A stretch of DNA of 64,000 nucleotides from Mesoterricola sediminis (GTDB lineage Bacteria; Acidobacteriota; Holophagae; Holophagales; Holophagaceae): the NCBI RefSeq assembly GCF_030295425.1, contig NZ_AP027081.1, positions 3,579,001 through 3,643,000 on the forward strand. The letters run 5' to 3'. Shown here in pieces: positions 36,499 through 44,173 of this stretch. Every line of letters starts with the position of its first letter. The stretch's first letter is position 1. The translations under genes were made by a program, and so were the position numbers. Below the pieces are notes generated by a model. That model was not told the origin of the DNA, did not search any database, and saw nothing but the letters and a program-made list of their open reading frames with translations.

Positions 36499-37151
36499 AC
36501 AGGGAGCACGGGGAGATCGCGGCCTGGCAGGCCCGCTTCGAGGCCCACTGGGCCGCGGAGGGGGCCGCGGACGCGGCCCACGGGATCCACCACTTCCGGC
36601 GGGTGTGGCGCTCGGCCCGCGCCATCGCCCGGGCCGAGGGGGAGGGGGACCTCCTCGTCCTCCTGGCGGGGGCCTACTTCCACGACGCGGTGAACCCCCC
36701 CAAGGACAACCCCCTGCGCTCCCGGGCCTCGCGGCTCTCCGCGGAGGCGGCCACGGGCATCCTCGGCAGGATGGGCTTCGATCCCGCCCGCCTTCCGGGC
36801 GTGGCCCACGCCATCGAGGCCCACAGCTTCTCCGCCGGGATCGAGCCCCGCACCCCCGAGGCGCGCATCCTCCAGGACGCCGACCGCCTCGAGGCCCTCG
36901 GGGCCATCGGCCTCGCGCGCTGCTTCTACACCGGCGGCAGGATGGGCGGCTCCCTCTGGCACGCGGAGGACCCCTTCGGCCGCGGGGGCCGGGCCCTGGA
37001 CGACGCGGCCTACAGCGTGGACCACTTCCCCCTCAAGCTCCTGCGCCTGGCCTCCCTGATGCGCACCGCGGAGGGGCGGCGCCTGGCGGAAGGCCGGACC
37101 CGGGTCCTCCGCCGCTTCCTGGCGGACCTGGAACGGGAGCTGGCGGAATAG
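36495..37151 (+). CDS. HD domain metal-dependent phosphohydrolase
   Basis: A 218-residue HD-superfamily protein. Metal ligands are visible as HGIHHFRRV (about residue 29), the HD pair in AYFHDAVNPPKDN (about residue 63) and the final D in QDADRLEALGAIGLAR. The arrangement matches YpgQ/YedJ-like hydrolases, which act on nucleotides; the substrate is not known. Its ATG overlaps the stop of the FAN1-like gene, so the two are probably made together. A nuclease next to a nucleotide hydrolase could reflect repair or nucleotide-pool functions, but that is a guess. Confidence 0.88.
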   Translation: MNREHGEIAAWQARFEAHWAAEGAADAAHGIHHFRRVWRSARAIARAEGEGDLLVLLAGAYFHDAVNPPKDNPLRSRASRLSAEAATGILGRMGFDPARLPGVAHAIEAHSFSAGIEPRTPEARILQDADRLEALGAIGLARCFYTGGRMGGSLWHAEDPFGRGGRALDDAAYSVDHFPLKLLRLASLMRTAEGRRLAEGRTRVLRRFLADLERELAE

Positions 37152-37185
37152 GCGAGGAATCCTTCCGCCCCATGGAATCCGCTGG

Positions 37186-37214
37186 TTGAATTCCGGCCGG
37201 TACCCGTGCAGAAT
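37186..37214 (+). promoter_or_regulatory. Probable sigma-70 promoter for the gene at 37240
   Basis: TTGAAT at 37186-37191, a 17-base spacer and CAGAAT at 37209-37214 (four of six matches each). Transcription would start near 37221, leaving a 20-base leader with GGAG before the ATG. Confidence 0.5.
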
Positions 37215-37239
37215 GGCGGCACCCCAGCCCGGAGCCCCC

Positions 37240-37635
37240 ATGAACAAGGTCGTCGCCCACTTCCTGAACGGCCGCATCCTCAAGGGCCTCACCATGGACT
37301 TCACGCCCGCCAAGGAGCGCTTCCACATCGTCGAGGAGGAGATCCCCGGCGCCGCCCCCCGGGAGATCGCCATGGGCGAGCTCAAGGGGCTCTTCTTCGT
37401 CAAGGACCTGGAGGGGGACCTGGGCCACGCCAAGTCCAACGTCTTCGATCCCCAGGACGCCGCCGCGGGCCGGAAGATCCACATCGAGTTCAAGGACGGG
37501 GAGGTCCTGGACGGCGTCACCCAGGGCTACGCCCCCAACCGCCCGGGGTTCTTCGTGGTGCCCGCGGACCGAAAGGGGAACACGGAGCGCTGCTACGTGA
37601 ACGCGGCGGCGACCCGGCGGGTCTCGTTCATCTGA
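37240..37635 (+). CDS. Conserved hypothetical protein, 131 residues
   Basis: A small cytoplasmic protein that I do not recognise with certainty. It begins MNKVVAHFLNGRILKG and reads as alternating short beta strands (ILKGLTMDF, RFHIVEEE, GELKGLFFVKDL, KIHIEFKDGEVLDGVTQGY, GFFVVPAD), suggesting two or three related beta-barrel units of Sm-like or PilZ-like character with repeated KG/DG turns. There is no signal peptide, membrane segment or catalytic motif. Proteins of this style occur in Acidobacteriota and Deltaproteobacteria. A promoter of its own is likely (37186-37214) and GGAG precedes the ATG. ExoD-like gene follows after 22 bases. Confidence 0.75.
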   Translation: MNKVVAHFLNGRILKGLTMDFTPAKERFHIVEEEIPGAAPREIAMGELKGLFFVKDLEGDLGHAKSNVFDPQDAAAGRKIHIEFKDGEVLDGVTQGYAPNRPGFFVVPADRKGNTERCYVNAAATRRVSFI

Positions 37636-37657
37636 CGGGTCCGCAGTAAGCTGGGGC

Positions 37658-38245
37658 ATGGCGCCCCGCCCCTTCTTCTCGGTCCTCCACGAACTGCTGG
37701 ACAGCAAGCCGGAGGTCACCCTGGAGGACCTGCTGGCCGTGGCGGGACCGCGGACCTACGGCCTGCTGGTCCTCGTCCTCTCCCTGCCCAGCCTCGTCCC
37801 GGGCCTCAACCTGGGCCTGGCCCCCGTGGGCGGCACGGCCGTGGCCGCCCTCGGCCTCCAGCTCGCTTGGGGGGCCGACCGGCCTTGGATCCCGCGCCGA
37901 CTCCGCCGGCTGCCCCTCCACAAGAGCGGCCTCAAGGACGGCCTGGCCCGGGTGGAAGGCGTCCTGGACCGCTTCGCCAGCCGCGCCGTGCTCCCCATGC
38001 CCGTGAACGCCCGCGGCACCGGCGCCCTGGTGGCCTGGACCGGCCTCCTCCTGGCGATCCCGGTCCCCCTGCCCTTCGGCAACATCCTCCCGGCCGCCGT
38101 GCTCTGCCTCCTGGGGGCCGCCATCCTGGAGGAGCGTCCCGCCTGGGCCTGGGTGGCCCTGGCCGCGGCGGCCGCCAACACGGTCTACTTCCTCGGTTCG
38201 GCGAACCTGATCCTCAAGGCCATCCACCGGCTGGTGGCCTTCTGA
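37658..38245 (+). CDS. ExoD-like exopolysaccharide synthesis protein
   Basis: A 195-residue membrane protein of the ExoD family. The N-terminal 35 residues are soluble; then come hydrophobic segments at about 35-60, 65-75, 125-150 and 155-180. The conserved pattern of loops SLPSLVPGLNLGLAP, LPMPVNARGTG and AIPVPLPFGNILPA is typical of the family. ExoD in Rhizobium affects exopolysaccharide amount and alkali tolerance, but the molecular function is not known. The gene is followed by a convergent DNPH1-like gene. Confidence 0.82.
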   Translation: MAPRPFFSVLHELLDSKPEVTLEDLLAVAGPRTYGLLVLVLSLPSLVPGLNLGLAPVGGTAVAALGLQLAWGADRPWIPRRLRRLPLHKSGLKDGLARVEGVLDRFASRAVLPMPVNARGTGALVAWTGLLLAIPVPLPFGNILPAAVLCLLGAAILEERPAWAWVALAAAAANTVYFLGSANLILKAIHRLVAF

Positions 38246-38288
38246 TCTTGCCCTCCTGGCGTGCCCCGGGATCCGGCGCCGCCCGGGT

Positions 38289-38717
38289 TCAGGGCCGGCT
38301 CGCGCCTCCCGCCAGGAACGCGTCCGCGAGGGCCAGCATCTCGGCCTCAGTGCCGTACTCGGCGCAGGCCATGCCGGGCTCGCGGCATCCCGTGATCATG
38401 CGGCTCACGCGGGCGCCGCGGCGGTGGAGGCAGAGGACGGGCTTGGCCCGGTGCAGGGCGTAGGCCACCTCGAAGCCCACCCCGTGGCTGGGGGTGCTGA
38501 CCTCGGCGACCACCGCGTCGGCCTCGCGCACCCAGGCGGTGTCGCGGTCGTACACCGCCTCCGGCTCCAGGCCGCCCTCCTGGCCCTGGAGGTCGGGGCT
38601 GGCGAGGTGGGCGGTGAGGACGCGGTGCCCCGCGGCCTGGAGGTGGGCCACCAGGGCCGCATAGGCCGGCTGGTCGCCGCGTCCGCCGGTGATGGAGCAG
38701 GAGAAGTAGATGCGCAT
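38289..38717 (-). CDS. Nucleoside 2-deoxyribosyltransferase-like protein (DNPH1 type)
   Basis: A 142-residue protein of the nucleoside 2-deoxyribosyltransferase/DNPH1 (Rcl) superfamily. It starts IYFSCSITGGRGDQPAYAAL, has the phosphate- or ribose-binding DRDTAWVREADAVVAEVSTPSHGVG block with the conserved E that acts as nucleophile, and ends with the short C-terminal helices. DNPH1 hydrolyses 2'-deoxynucleoside monophosphates, cleaving the glycosidic bond, and so cleans the nucleotide pool; the bacterial relatives may do the same. Exact substrate unknown. Confidence 0.85.
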   Translation of the reverse strand: MRIYFSCSITGGRGDQPAYAALVAHLQAAGHRVLTAHLASPDLQGQEGGLEPEAVYDRDTAWVREADAVVAEVSTPSHGVGFEVAYALHRAKPVLCLHRRGARVSRMITGCREPGMACAEYGTEAEMLALADAFLAGGASRP

Positions 38718-38762
38718 CCCGTCAGTCTGGACGCGGGGCCGGCGGAGGGCAAGGCATCCCGT

Positions 38763-40607
38763 TCAACCGGCCTGGGGTGCTCCGTCCCACCCGCGGTAGA
38801 GGGCCAGGAAGGCATCGGCGGGAACGGCGCGGCTCCACAGGAAGCCCTGGCCGGTGGTGCAGCCCAGGGCCCGCAGGCGCTCCAGGGTGGCGGCGTCCTC
38901 GATGCCCTCGGCCACGGTGCCCAGGCGGAGGCTCCGCGCCATCTGGATGATGGCGAGGACGAGGGCCTCGTCCTGGGGCCCCTGGGTGAGGCGGCGCACG
39001 AAGGACTGGTCGATCTTGAGGCGCTCCACCTCGAAGCGCTGGAGGTAGCCCAGGTTCGAGTAGCCGGTGCCGAAGTCGTCGATGGAGAAGCGCACGCCCA
39101 TGGCCCGGAGGTTCCGCAGCTTCTGGGTGAGGGCCGGGGTGTCCTCGATGAGCATCCCTTCCGTCAGCTCCAGTTCGATGGCGCCGGCGGGGATGCCCGC
39201 GGATTCGATGGCGTTCAGGAGGGTGCTCTCCAGGTCGTCGCGGCGGAACTGGACCGGCGAGAGGTTGACGGACAGGGTGAGGCGCATGCCCAGGTCCCGC
39301 CAGGCCCTGCACTGCCGGCAGGCCTCCTCCAGGGCCCAGCTGCCGATGGGCCCGATCTGGCCGGAGCGCTCCGCCACGGGGATGAAGACCGACGGGGCGA
39401 TGAGGCCCATCTCCGGATGGCGCCACCGCAGGAGGGCCTCGGCGCCGTCGATGCGGCCCGTGGCCAGGTCCACCAGGGGCTGGTAGTGGAGGCTCAGCTC
39501 GCCGCGGTCCAGGGCCGTGCGGAGGGCGGAGGCCAGGTGGAGGTGCTCCCGGACCGCGGAATTCATGGCCGCGTCGAAGAACCGGAGGGTGTTCCTGCCG
39601 GCCGCCTTGGCCTGGTACATGGCCGTGTCGGCCTTCTGCAGGAGGGTCTCGAAGTCGCGCCCGTCCTCGGGGAACATCGCCAGGCCCACCGACGCGGTCA
39701 CGGCCACGTCCAGGCCCTGGATGGGGAAGGGGTCGGCCAGGGCCCCCGTGATCCGGGCCGTCCGGGCCGCGGCCTCGTCCTCGGAGCCCAGGTCCGCCAG
39801 CACCGCGAGGAACTCGTCCCCGCCCTGGCGGCAGAGGGTGTCGCCGGGCTCCAGGGCGGCCACGATGCGGGCGCTGGCCTCGACCAGGAGGCGGTCCCCC
39901 GCGAGGTGTCCCATGGAGTCATTGATGGTCTTGAAATTGTCCAGGTCGAGGTGGGCCATCGCCACGAAGCGCCCGGTGCGCTCGGCCTGCTCCAGGGCCA
40001 CCCGGAGCCGGTCCCGGCCCAGGGTCCGGTTCGGAAGGCCGGTGAGGCCGTCGTAGTGGGCGAGGAACTCGATGTGCCCCTGGGAATGGACGACCCGCTC
40101 GTTCTCCTCCTGCACCCGGGCCAGGGCCCGGCGGAGATCCTGGGCCAGCATCCACACGCCCAGGCCCGTCGCCAGCAGGATGGCCGACATGCCCAGGAAG
40201 GTCGCGTAGCCCACCGCGAACCGCCGGGGCACGAGCCAGCCCTGGACGGTGCCGGCGGCCAGGAGGAACATGCTCGCGACCATCACCCCCACCAGGACGA
40301 GGAAGAACCGCCGCTGGCCCAGCAGGGCCGCGAAAACGAGGATGGCCGGCAGGGCGAGGACCGCGGGGTCGGCCAGGCCCTGGAAGGACCACATGAGCGC
40401 CGTGGCCATCACGGTGAGCACCACGAGGGTGGTGTCCACGGCCGCGGAGATGCGGCCCCGGCGGGTCAGGGCGAAGGCGCCGAGGAGGGCCGCGATGCCC
40501 AGGCCGGTCTCGACCAGGGCCAGGGTGTTGTGGTGGGCCAGGCTGATCCCCAGGTTCACGGCCAGCACGGCGGCGGAAACGAACTGGATCTGGCGCAGGC
40601 GCCGCAC
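38763..40607 (-). CDS. Membrane GGDEF-EAL protein
   Basis: A 614-residue protein with five or six membrane spans in the first 165 residues, then GGDEF and EAL domains. The GGDEF site is intact (RQGGDEFL) but the inhibitory site is EPGD rather than RxxD. EAL is intact (GAEALLRWRHPE, LELTEG, DDFGTGYSNL, KIDQSFV), so it may both make and degrade c-di-GMP, with the phosphodiesterase half looking complete. The start is GTG at 40607, which has no clear Shine-Dalgarno site. An AGGAG six bases before an in-frame CTG at 40649 suggests a start there, adding 14 residues; I leave the conventional codon. Confidence 0.87.
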   Translation of the reverse strand: MRRLRQIQFVSAAVLAVNLGISLAHHNTLALVETGLGIAALLGAFALTRRGRISAAVDTTLVVLTVMATALMWSFQGLADPAVLALPAILVFAALLGQRRFFLVLVGVMVASMFLLAAGTVQGWLVPRRFAVGYATFLGMSAILLATGLGVWMLAQDLRRALARVQEENERVVHSQGHIEFLAHYDGLTGLPNRTLGRDRLRVALEQAERTGRFVAMAHLDLDNFKTINDSMGHLAGDRLLVEASARIVAALEPGDTLCRQGGDEFLAVLADLGSEDEAAARTARITGALADPFPIQGLDVAVTASVGLAMFPEDGRDFETLLQKADTAMYQAKAAGRNTLRFFDAAMNSAVREHLHLASALRTALDRGELSLHYQPLVDLATGRIDGAEALLRWRHPEMGLIAPSVFIPVAERSGQIGPIGSWALEEACRQCRAWRDLGMRLTLSVNLSPVQFRRDDLESTLLNAIESAGIPAGAIELELTEGMLIEDTPALTQKLRNLRAMGVRFSIDDFGTGYSNLGYLQRFEVERLKIDQSFVRRLTQGPQDEALVLAIIQMARSLRLGTVAEGIEDAATLERLRALGCTTGQGFLWSRAVPADAFLALYRGWDGAPQAG

Positions 40608-40844
40608 GGAAGGCGCGGTTCCGGGCGGAGGCGGTGCGGCGAGGTCCAGGGGGGCTCCTGCGGGAAGGAGGAAGGGGAAGCCCGGGGACAGGGCGGCCCT
40701 CGGGTCCGGTGGGGCGGGGATCTGCGGCGCCGGAGGCGCGCCTTCCCATCATGGCCGGGCGCGCGCCGCCGATGTCATGCCAAATTGAATTTCTCTACGA
40801 ATTCCGTTTGATTGTTTGTTCGCTTGCTTTGCGGCCCACCGGCC

Positions 40845-41384
40845 TCAGTTCAGCAGGTCGAGGATCAGGGTCGGCAGGCCCACGCCCACCGCGACGCCGT
40901 ACAAGAGGTCGAACCAGAAAAAGGACGCCAGGTTCGCCACCCAGATGAGGCCGACCAGGGGGAAGCTGAACCAGGCCAGGACCTCGTTGCGCCGGGCCGC
41001 GGTCCGGGCATGGTCCCAGAGGATCCGGGCGTCGGCGGTGCTGGGAAAGGCGTGCATGCCGATGCTGACGCCGAGCCACAGCTGGAAGAGCACGAGGACA
41101 TCGTCCTCCCGCCCGAAGATCCGGTAGGGGATGAAGGCCGGCAGGCAGAACAGGAGGCAGAGCACGGTGTTGAGGAAGAGGGGGCCGGCGCAGATGAGCA
41201 GCGTGTCCCGGAAGCGGGAGGGCGCGTCGTGGACCACGTAGCCGGAGGGATTGCCCACGCGGAAGAAGCAGACCTCGTGCACCTGGATGCCGCAGAGGCG
41301 GCAGAACAGCAGATGGGCGGCCTCGTGCACCACCACCCCGGGGAAGGTGACGATGCTGACGACGAATCCGGGGATGATCATCAT
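40845..41384 (-). CDS. Small site-2-protease-like membrane metalloprotease (HEAAH)
   Basis: A 179-residue integral membrane protein. A zinc-protease motif HEAAH lies at residues 20-24 inside the first membrane segment, as in M50 (site-2 protease) enzymes. A second metal-ligand region of the NPDG type is not obvious, though LLICAGPLFLN occupies a similar place. Four hydrophobic segments follow. M50-like proteins cut membrane-bound regulators or are chaperone-like; the short length means this may be a minimal or inactive version. Its ATG overlaps the stop of the zinc-ribbon gene (ATGA), so the two are coupled. Confidence 0.72.
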   Translation of the reverse strand: MMIIPGFVVSIVTFPGVVVHEAAHLLFCRLCGIQVHEVCFFRVGNPSGYVVHDAPSRFRDTLLICAGPLFLNTVLCLLFCLPAFIPYRIFGREDDVLVLFQLWLGVSIGMHAFPSTADARILWDHARTAARRNEVLAWFSFPLVGLIWVANLASFFWFDLLYGVAVGVGLPTLILDLLN

Positions 41385-42295
41385 GGACGGCCTCCGGGTC
41401 CGGGCCAGCCCTGGGGATATCGCGCCTCGAAGGCGGCCTTGTCCAGGATCTCCCGGGTGGCGAGGCGGTGCCGGATGCGCGCCGCGAACCCGGCGAAGCC
41501 CGGGTCCGTCGCCGGAGCCCGCTCCGCCCGGGCCAGGGTCGCCTGGGCCCGGTCCCGGAGGCCGGGATCGCCCTCCACGGCGAAGAGGCAGGCCTGGGCC
41601 GAGGCCAGGGCGCCCAGCGCCTCCTGGGTGTCGCCTTCGGCGGCCCGGAAGGCCTCCGAGGCTTTCAGGAAGGCGCGGTAGTCCTTGGCGAGCCAGGCCA
41701 GGTCCCGGTCCGCGAGGGCCAGGGCGGCCTTGTAGGGCGGCACGTCCTCCTCCCGCGCGCAGGCCTCCCGGAAGCTGGCCCGGGCCTCCCGGGGGCGGTC
41801 CGCCGCCAGGTGGGTGAGGCCCCGGTAGTAGGCCGCCAACCCCGCGAAGTGAGGCTCCTCGGGGACCAGGGCCGCGGCCTGGGCCAGGCGCCCGGCGGCG
41901 AGCTCGGTCCGATCCGCACGGTAGGCCTTCACCCCCAGACGGTAGGCCACGTAGCCCCGCACGAACCGCAGGGAATGGAGGGTGCTGGCCACCGTCAGGA
42001 GGAGGCAGGCGGCGCCCGCGGCCAGGAGCCAGCGGGGAACCTTCGCATGCGCGGGCTTGGGCCGGCAGCGGTCGCAGGTCGGCCTTCCCGCCACCAGGGG
42101 CCAGTCGCCCCGGGCCCGGTCGGCGCCGCAGACATGGCAGGTGCCGTGGTCCATGACGGGCTCGATCTCCGCGCCGGGCACGCCCTCCTCCATCGCCCGG
42201 GCGGCGCAGGCCTTGCAGAGGCCCGCCCCGCGATGCCGGTACGAGCCCTGGAGCGGGGAGCTGGCGCCGCAGTAGGCGCAGGTGAAGGTCCTCAT
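41381..42295 (-). CDS. Zinc-ribbon membrane protein with TPR-like domain
   Basis: A 304-residue protein. The N-terminus has two zinc-ribbon units (CAYCGASS with CKAC, and CHVCGAD with CDRC, residues about 5-80), then one membrane span (LLAAGAACLLLTVASTLHSL, about 92-112) and a helical C-terminal region of TPR-like repeats (about 120-290), probably outside the cytoplasm. I do not recognise a named family. It is translated just before, and coupled to, the HEAAH protease; the zinc-ribbon half would face the cytoplasm. The start at 42295 was chosen because the first zinc ribbon begins there; the upstream open frame crosses another gene. Function unknown. Confidence 0.7.
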   Translation of the reverse strand: MRTFTCAYCGASSPLQGSYRHRGAGLCKACAARAMEEGVPGAEIEPVMDHGTCHVCGADRARGDWPLVAGRPTCDRCRPKPAHAKVPRWLLAAGAACLLLTVASTLHSLRFVRGYVAYRLGVKAYRADRTELAAGRLAQAAALVPEEPHFAGLAAYYRGLTHLAADRPREARASFREACAREEDVPPYKAALALADRDLAWLAKDYRAFLKASEAFRAAEGDTQEALGALASAQACLFAVEGDPGLRDRAQATLARAERAPATDPGFAGFAARIRHRLATREILDKAAFEARYPQGWPGPGGRP

Positions 42296-42431
42296 GGCGG
42301 ATCCGGAAAGGCGCCTGGCGGGGCGAGGGTGGGGGGGATTCAGCCATTCTGCCATGACCCATCCCGGCGTGGAACGCGGTACCCTGGATCCAGGCCGGCC
42401 CCCGGGGCCGGCGCCTTTGAAAGGAGCGACC

Positions 42432-42845
42432 ATGAAACGCAGCGCCACGGCCAGGTGGAACGGGAATCTCAAGGACGGCAACGGCACGTTCGGGGTGCAG
42501 AGCGGCGCCTTCACGAACCAGAAGTTCTCCTTCCGCACCCGCTTCGAGACCGAACCCGGCACGAACCCCGAGGAGCTGATCGCGGCCGCCCACGCCAGCT
42601 GCTTCAGCATGGCCCTCAGCGCGCAGCTCGGGGAGCGCGGCATCACCCCCGCGTCCGTGGAGACGGCCTGCGACGTGACCTTCGAGAACCTGGCCCTCAC
42701 CCGGAGCCTCCTGCGCACCAAGGTCACCGCCCCCGGCGCCGACCGCGCCAAGGTGGAGGAGGCCGCGGCCGCGGCCAAGGCCGGGTGCCCCATCTCCAAG
42801 GTCCTCAACCTGGAGATCGCCCTTGAGCTGACCGTCGAGGCCTAG
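42432..42845 (+). CDS. OsmC family peroxiredoxin
   Basis: A 137-residue OsmC protein that reduces organic hydroperoxides with a thiol mechanism. The two redox cysteines are present, in HASCFSMAL (peroxidatic) and AGCPISKV (resolving), at the usual spacing for the OsmC rather than the Ohr subgroup. AAGGAGCGACC precedes the ATG. It is followed by a strong hairpin terminator and lies divergent from the zinc-ribbon gene. Confidence 0.94.
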   Translation: MKRSATARWNGNLKDGNGTFGVQSGAFTNQKFSFRTRFETEPGTNPEELIAAAHASCFSMALSAQLGERGITPASVETACDVTFENLALTRSLLRTKVTAPGADRAKVEEAAAAAKAGCPISKVLNLEIALELTVEA

Positions 42846-42860
42846 GAGCCAGGTCAAGTC

Positions 42861-42897
42861 CCCGGAGGGAGCCCGCGCGGGCTCCCTCCGGGCGTTT
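42861..42897. terminator. Bidirectional terminator after osmC
   Basis: A perfect 32-base palindrome (42861-42892), pairing into a 16-base-pair stem rich in G and C, followed by CGTTT on the plus strand. It separates two convergent genes. Confidence 0.85.
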
Positions 42898-43961
42898 CAG
42901 GGGCCCGTCCGGACCCGCCAGATGCGCGCGTAGGCCGCCTCGAAGCCCAGCCCGCGCTCGATGTCGCCCCCCGGGGCGGCCTTGAGCGCGGCCGCGTCCA
43001 CCAGGAGGGGCCGGCTCACGTAGCCGCTGGGGGCTTCGCCGGCGAAGGCCCGGTTGAGCTCATCGGCCAGCTGGAAGCCCTGGAGGCGGAGGGGCTCGGC
43101 GACGGTGGCCACCTGGCGGGACAGGCCCGAGCGGATGCGGGACAGGGCGAGGCTGGATCCGTCCCCCGCGGAGACCTGGACGACGTCCGCGCGTCCCGCC
43201 TGCGCCAGGGGGTAGTGGATGTTGTCGAAGTAGAGGTCGTTGATGGCCAGGCAGTGGGTCCAGGCCGCCCCGTGGCGCTTCGCCAGCGCGGGCACCAGGG
43301 CGGGCATGGCCCGGTGGACCTCGGGGAGGGGCACGTCCTCCACGGCCAGGATCCGGAGGCGGTGCGGCCCCCGGTGGGCGGCCGCGGCCTGGACCATCGC
43401 CGTGGTCTTGGCCCGGGCGACGGCGAAGCGGGAATCCGTGAACACGACGATGCCTGCGTCCCGGCCCCGGGCCTCCGCGTCCCGGGCCACGGCCGCCACC
43501 GCCAGTTCGGCGACGGCACGGGCCTGGGTGGCCACGTTCACCACGAGGTCGGGGGTGGGGCCCGGCTCGGGGGCGGCGTGCCACCCGGCGACCCGGATGC
43601 CGGCCTTGCGGGCCCCTGCCAAGCGGTCACGCCAGGCGGACGCGTCGAAGCCCCCCAGGACGATGGCGTCGGGCCGGAGGGCCATCGCCTTCTCCCACTG
43701 GACGTCCAGGGTTCCGGGGGACCCGGCCCCGTCCAGGAAGTGGATCCGCCACCCCAGCTGGCCGGTGGCCGCCTGGAGCCCGCGGAAGACGCCCGTCACG
43801 CCGCCGTTGCGGGAATCGGAAGCCAGATAAACGATCGTACGTCCCGGCTTCGCGGCAGGTCCCCGGGTCGGCCCGTCCCAGCCGGGGGCGGCTCCCAGCA
43901 GCGCGACGGCCGCCCCCGCCAGGAGGGCGCGCCGGAGCAGGCTGCGGGTGCCAGGGAACAT
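42897..43961 (-). CDS. Periplasmic sugar-binding-like protein (LacI/RbsB fold)
   Basis: A 354-residue protein with a probable signal peptide (residues 1-25, RSLLRRALLAGAAVALLGAAP), followed by a type 1 periplasmic-binding fold (about 40-330) of the ribose/galactose-binding family (TIVYLASDSRNGGVTGVFRGL, PDAIVLGGFDA, VVFTDSRFAV). There is no permease or ATPase gene beside it, so it is probably a sensor module rather than the uptake part of an ABC transporter. Start at 43961 was chosen for the signal peptide; another ATG lies at 44006. It is divergent from a membrane hybrid histidine kinase, which may sense the protein-ligand complex, as in other binding-protein/kinase pairs. Confidence 0.78.
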   Translation of the reverse strand: MFPGTRSLLRRALLAGAAVALLGAAPGWDGPTRGPAAKPGRTIVYLASDSRNGGVTGVFRGLQAATGQLGWRIHFLDGAGSPGTLDVQWEKAMALRPDAIVLGGFDASAWRDRLAGARKAGIRVAGWHAAPEPGPTPDLVVNVATQARAVAELAVAAVARDAEARGRDAGIVVFTDSRFAVARAKTTAMVQAAAAHRGPHRLRILAVEDVPLPEVHRAMPALVPALAKRHGAAWTHCLAINDLYFDNIHYPLAQAGRADVVQVSAGDGSSLALSRIRSGLSRQVATVAEPLRLQGFQLADELNRAFAGEAPSGYVSRPLLVDAAALKAAPGGDIERGLGFEAAYARIWRVRTGP

Positions 43962-44173
43962 GGGGGTGGGCGCCGCGCGGGGAGGGGGAAGGGGCGGCGG
44001 GACCATTATGCACGAAGGGGGGATCGCCGCGAGCCCGGCCCCCGGCGCCTGGGAAGGAAACGCCTTCGCCCCATCCCCGGGTTCGGCTAGGATGTTAGCC
44101 GCCCGATCAAGCAAGTGTTCATTTCCCAGCACCTCGCTCCCCTGGACCGCACCCCCGCGAAAGGCAGGCGACG

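Noticed and set aside
24675-37660. Apparent leaderless starts: AAT-type boxes six bases before ATG at 24687, 34882 and 37658
   Set aside because: Boxes TAGAAT, CAGAAT and TAAGCT sit at the right distance, but none has a credible -35 element, and in the first the TAG is simply a stop codon. Only the aromatic leader has a full promoter.
40760-40785. Possible sigma-54 promoter on the minus strand before the GGDEF-EAL gene
   Set aside because: GG and GC are ten bases apart (TGGCAT then CGGC), but the -12 part lacks TTGC, so the match is no better than expected by chance.
42340-42430. G/C-rich inverted repeat before osmC
   Set aside because: CCGGCCCC with GGGGCCGG is close to the ribosome binding site but is made of G and C only and has no conservation data; not called as an operator.
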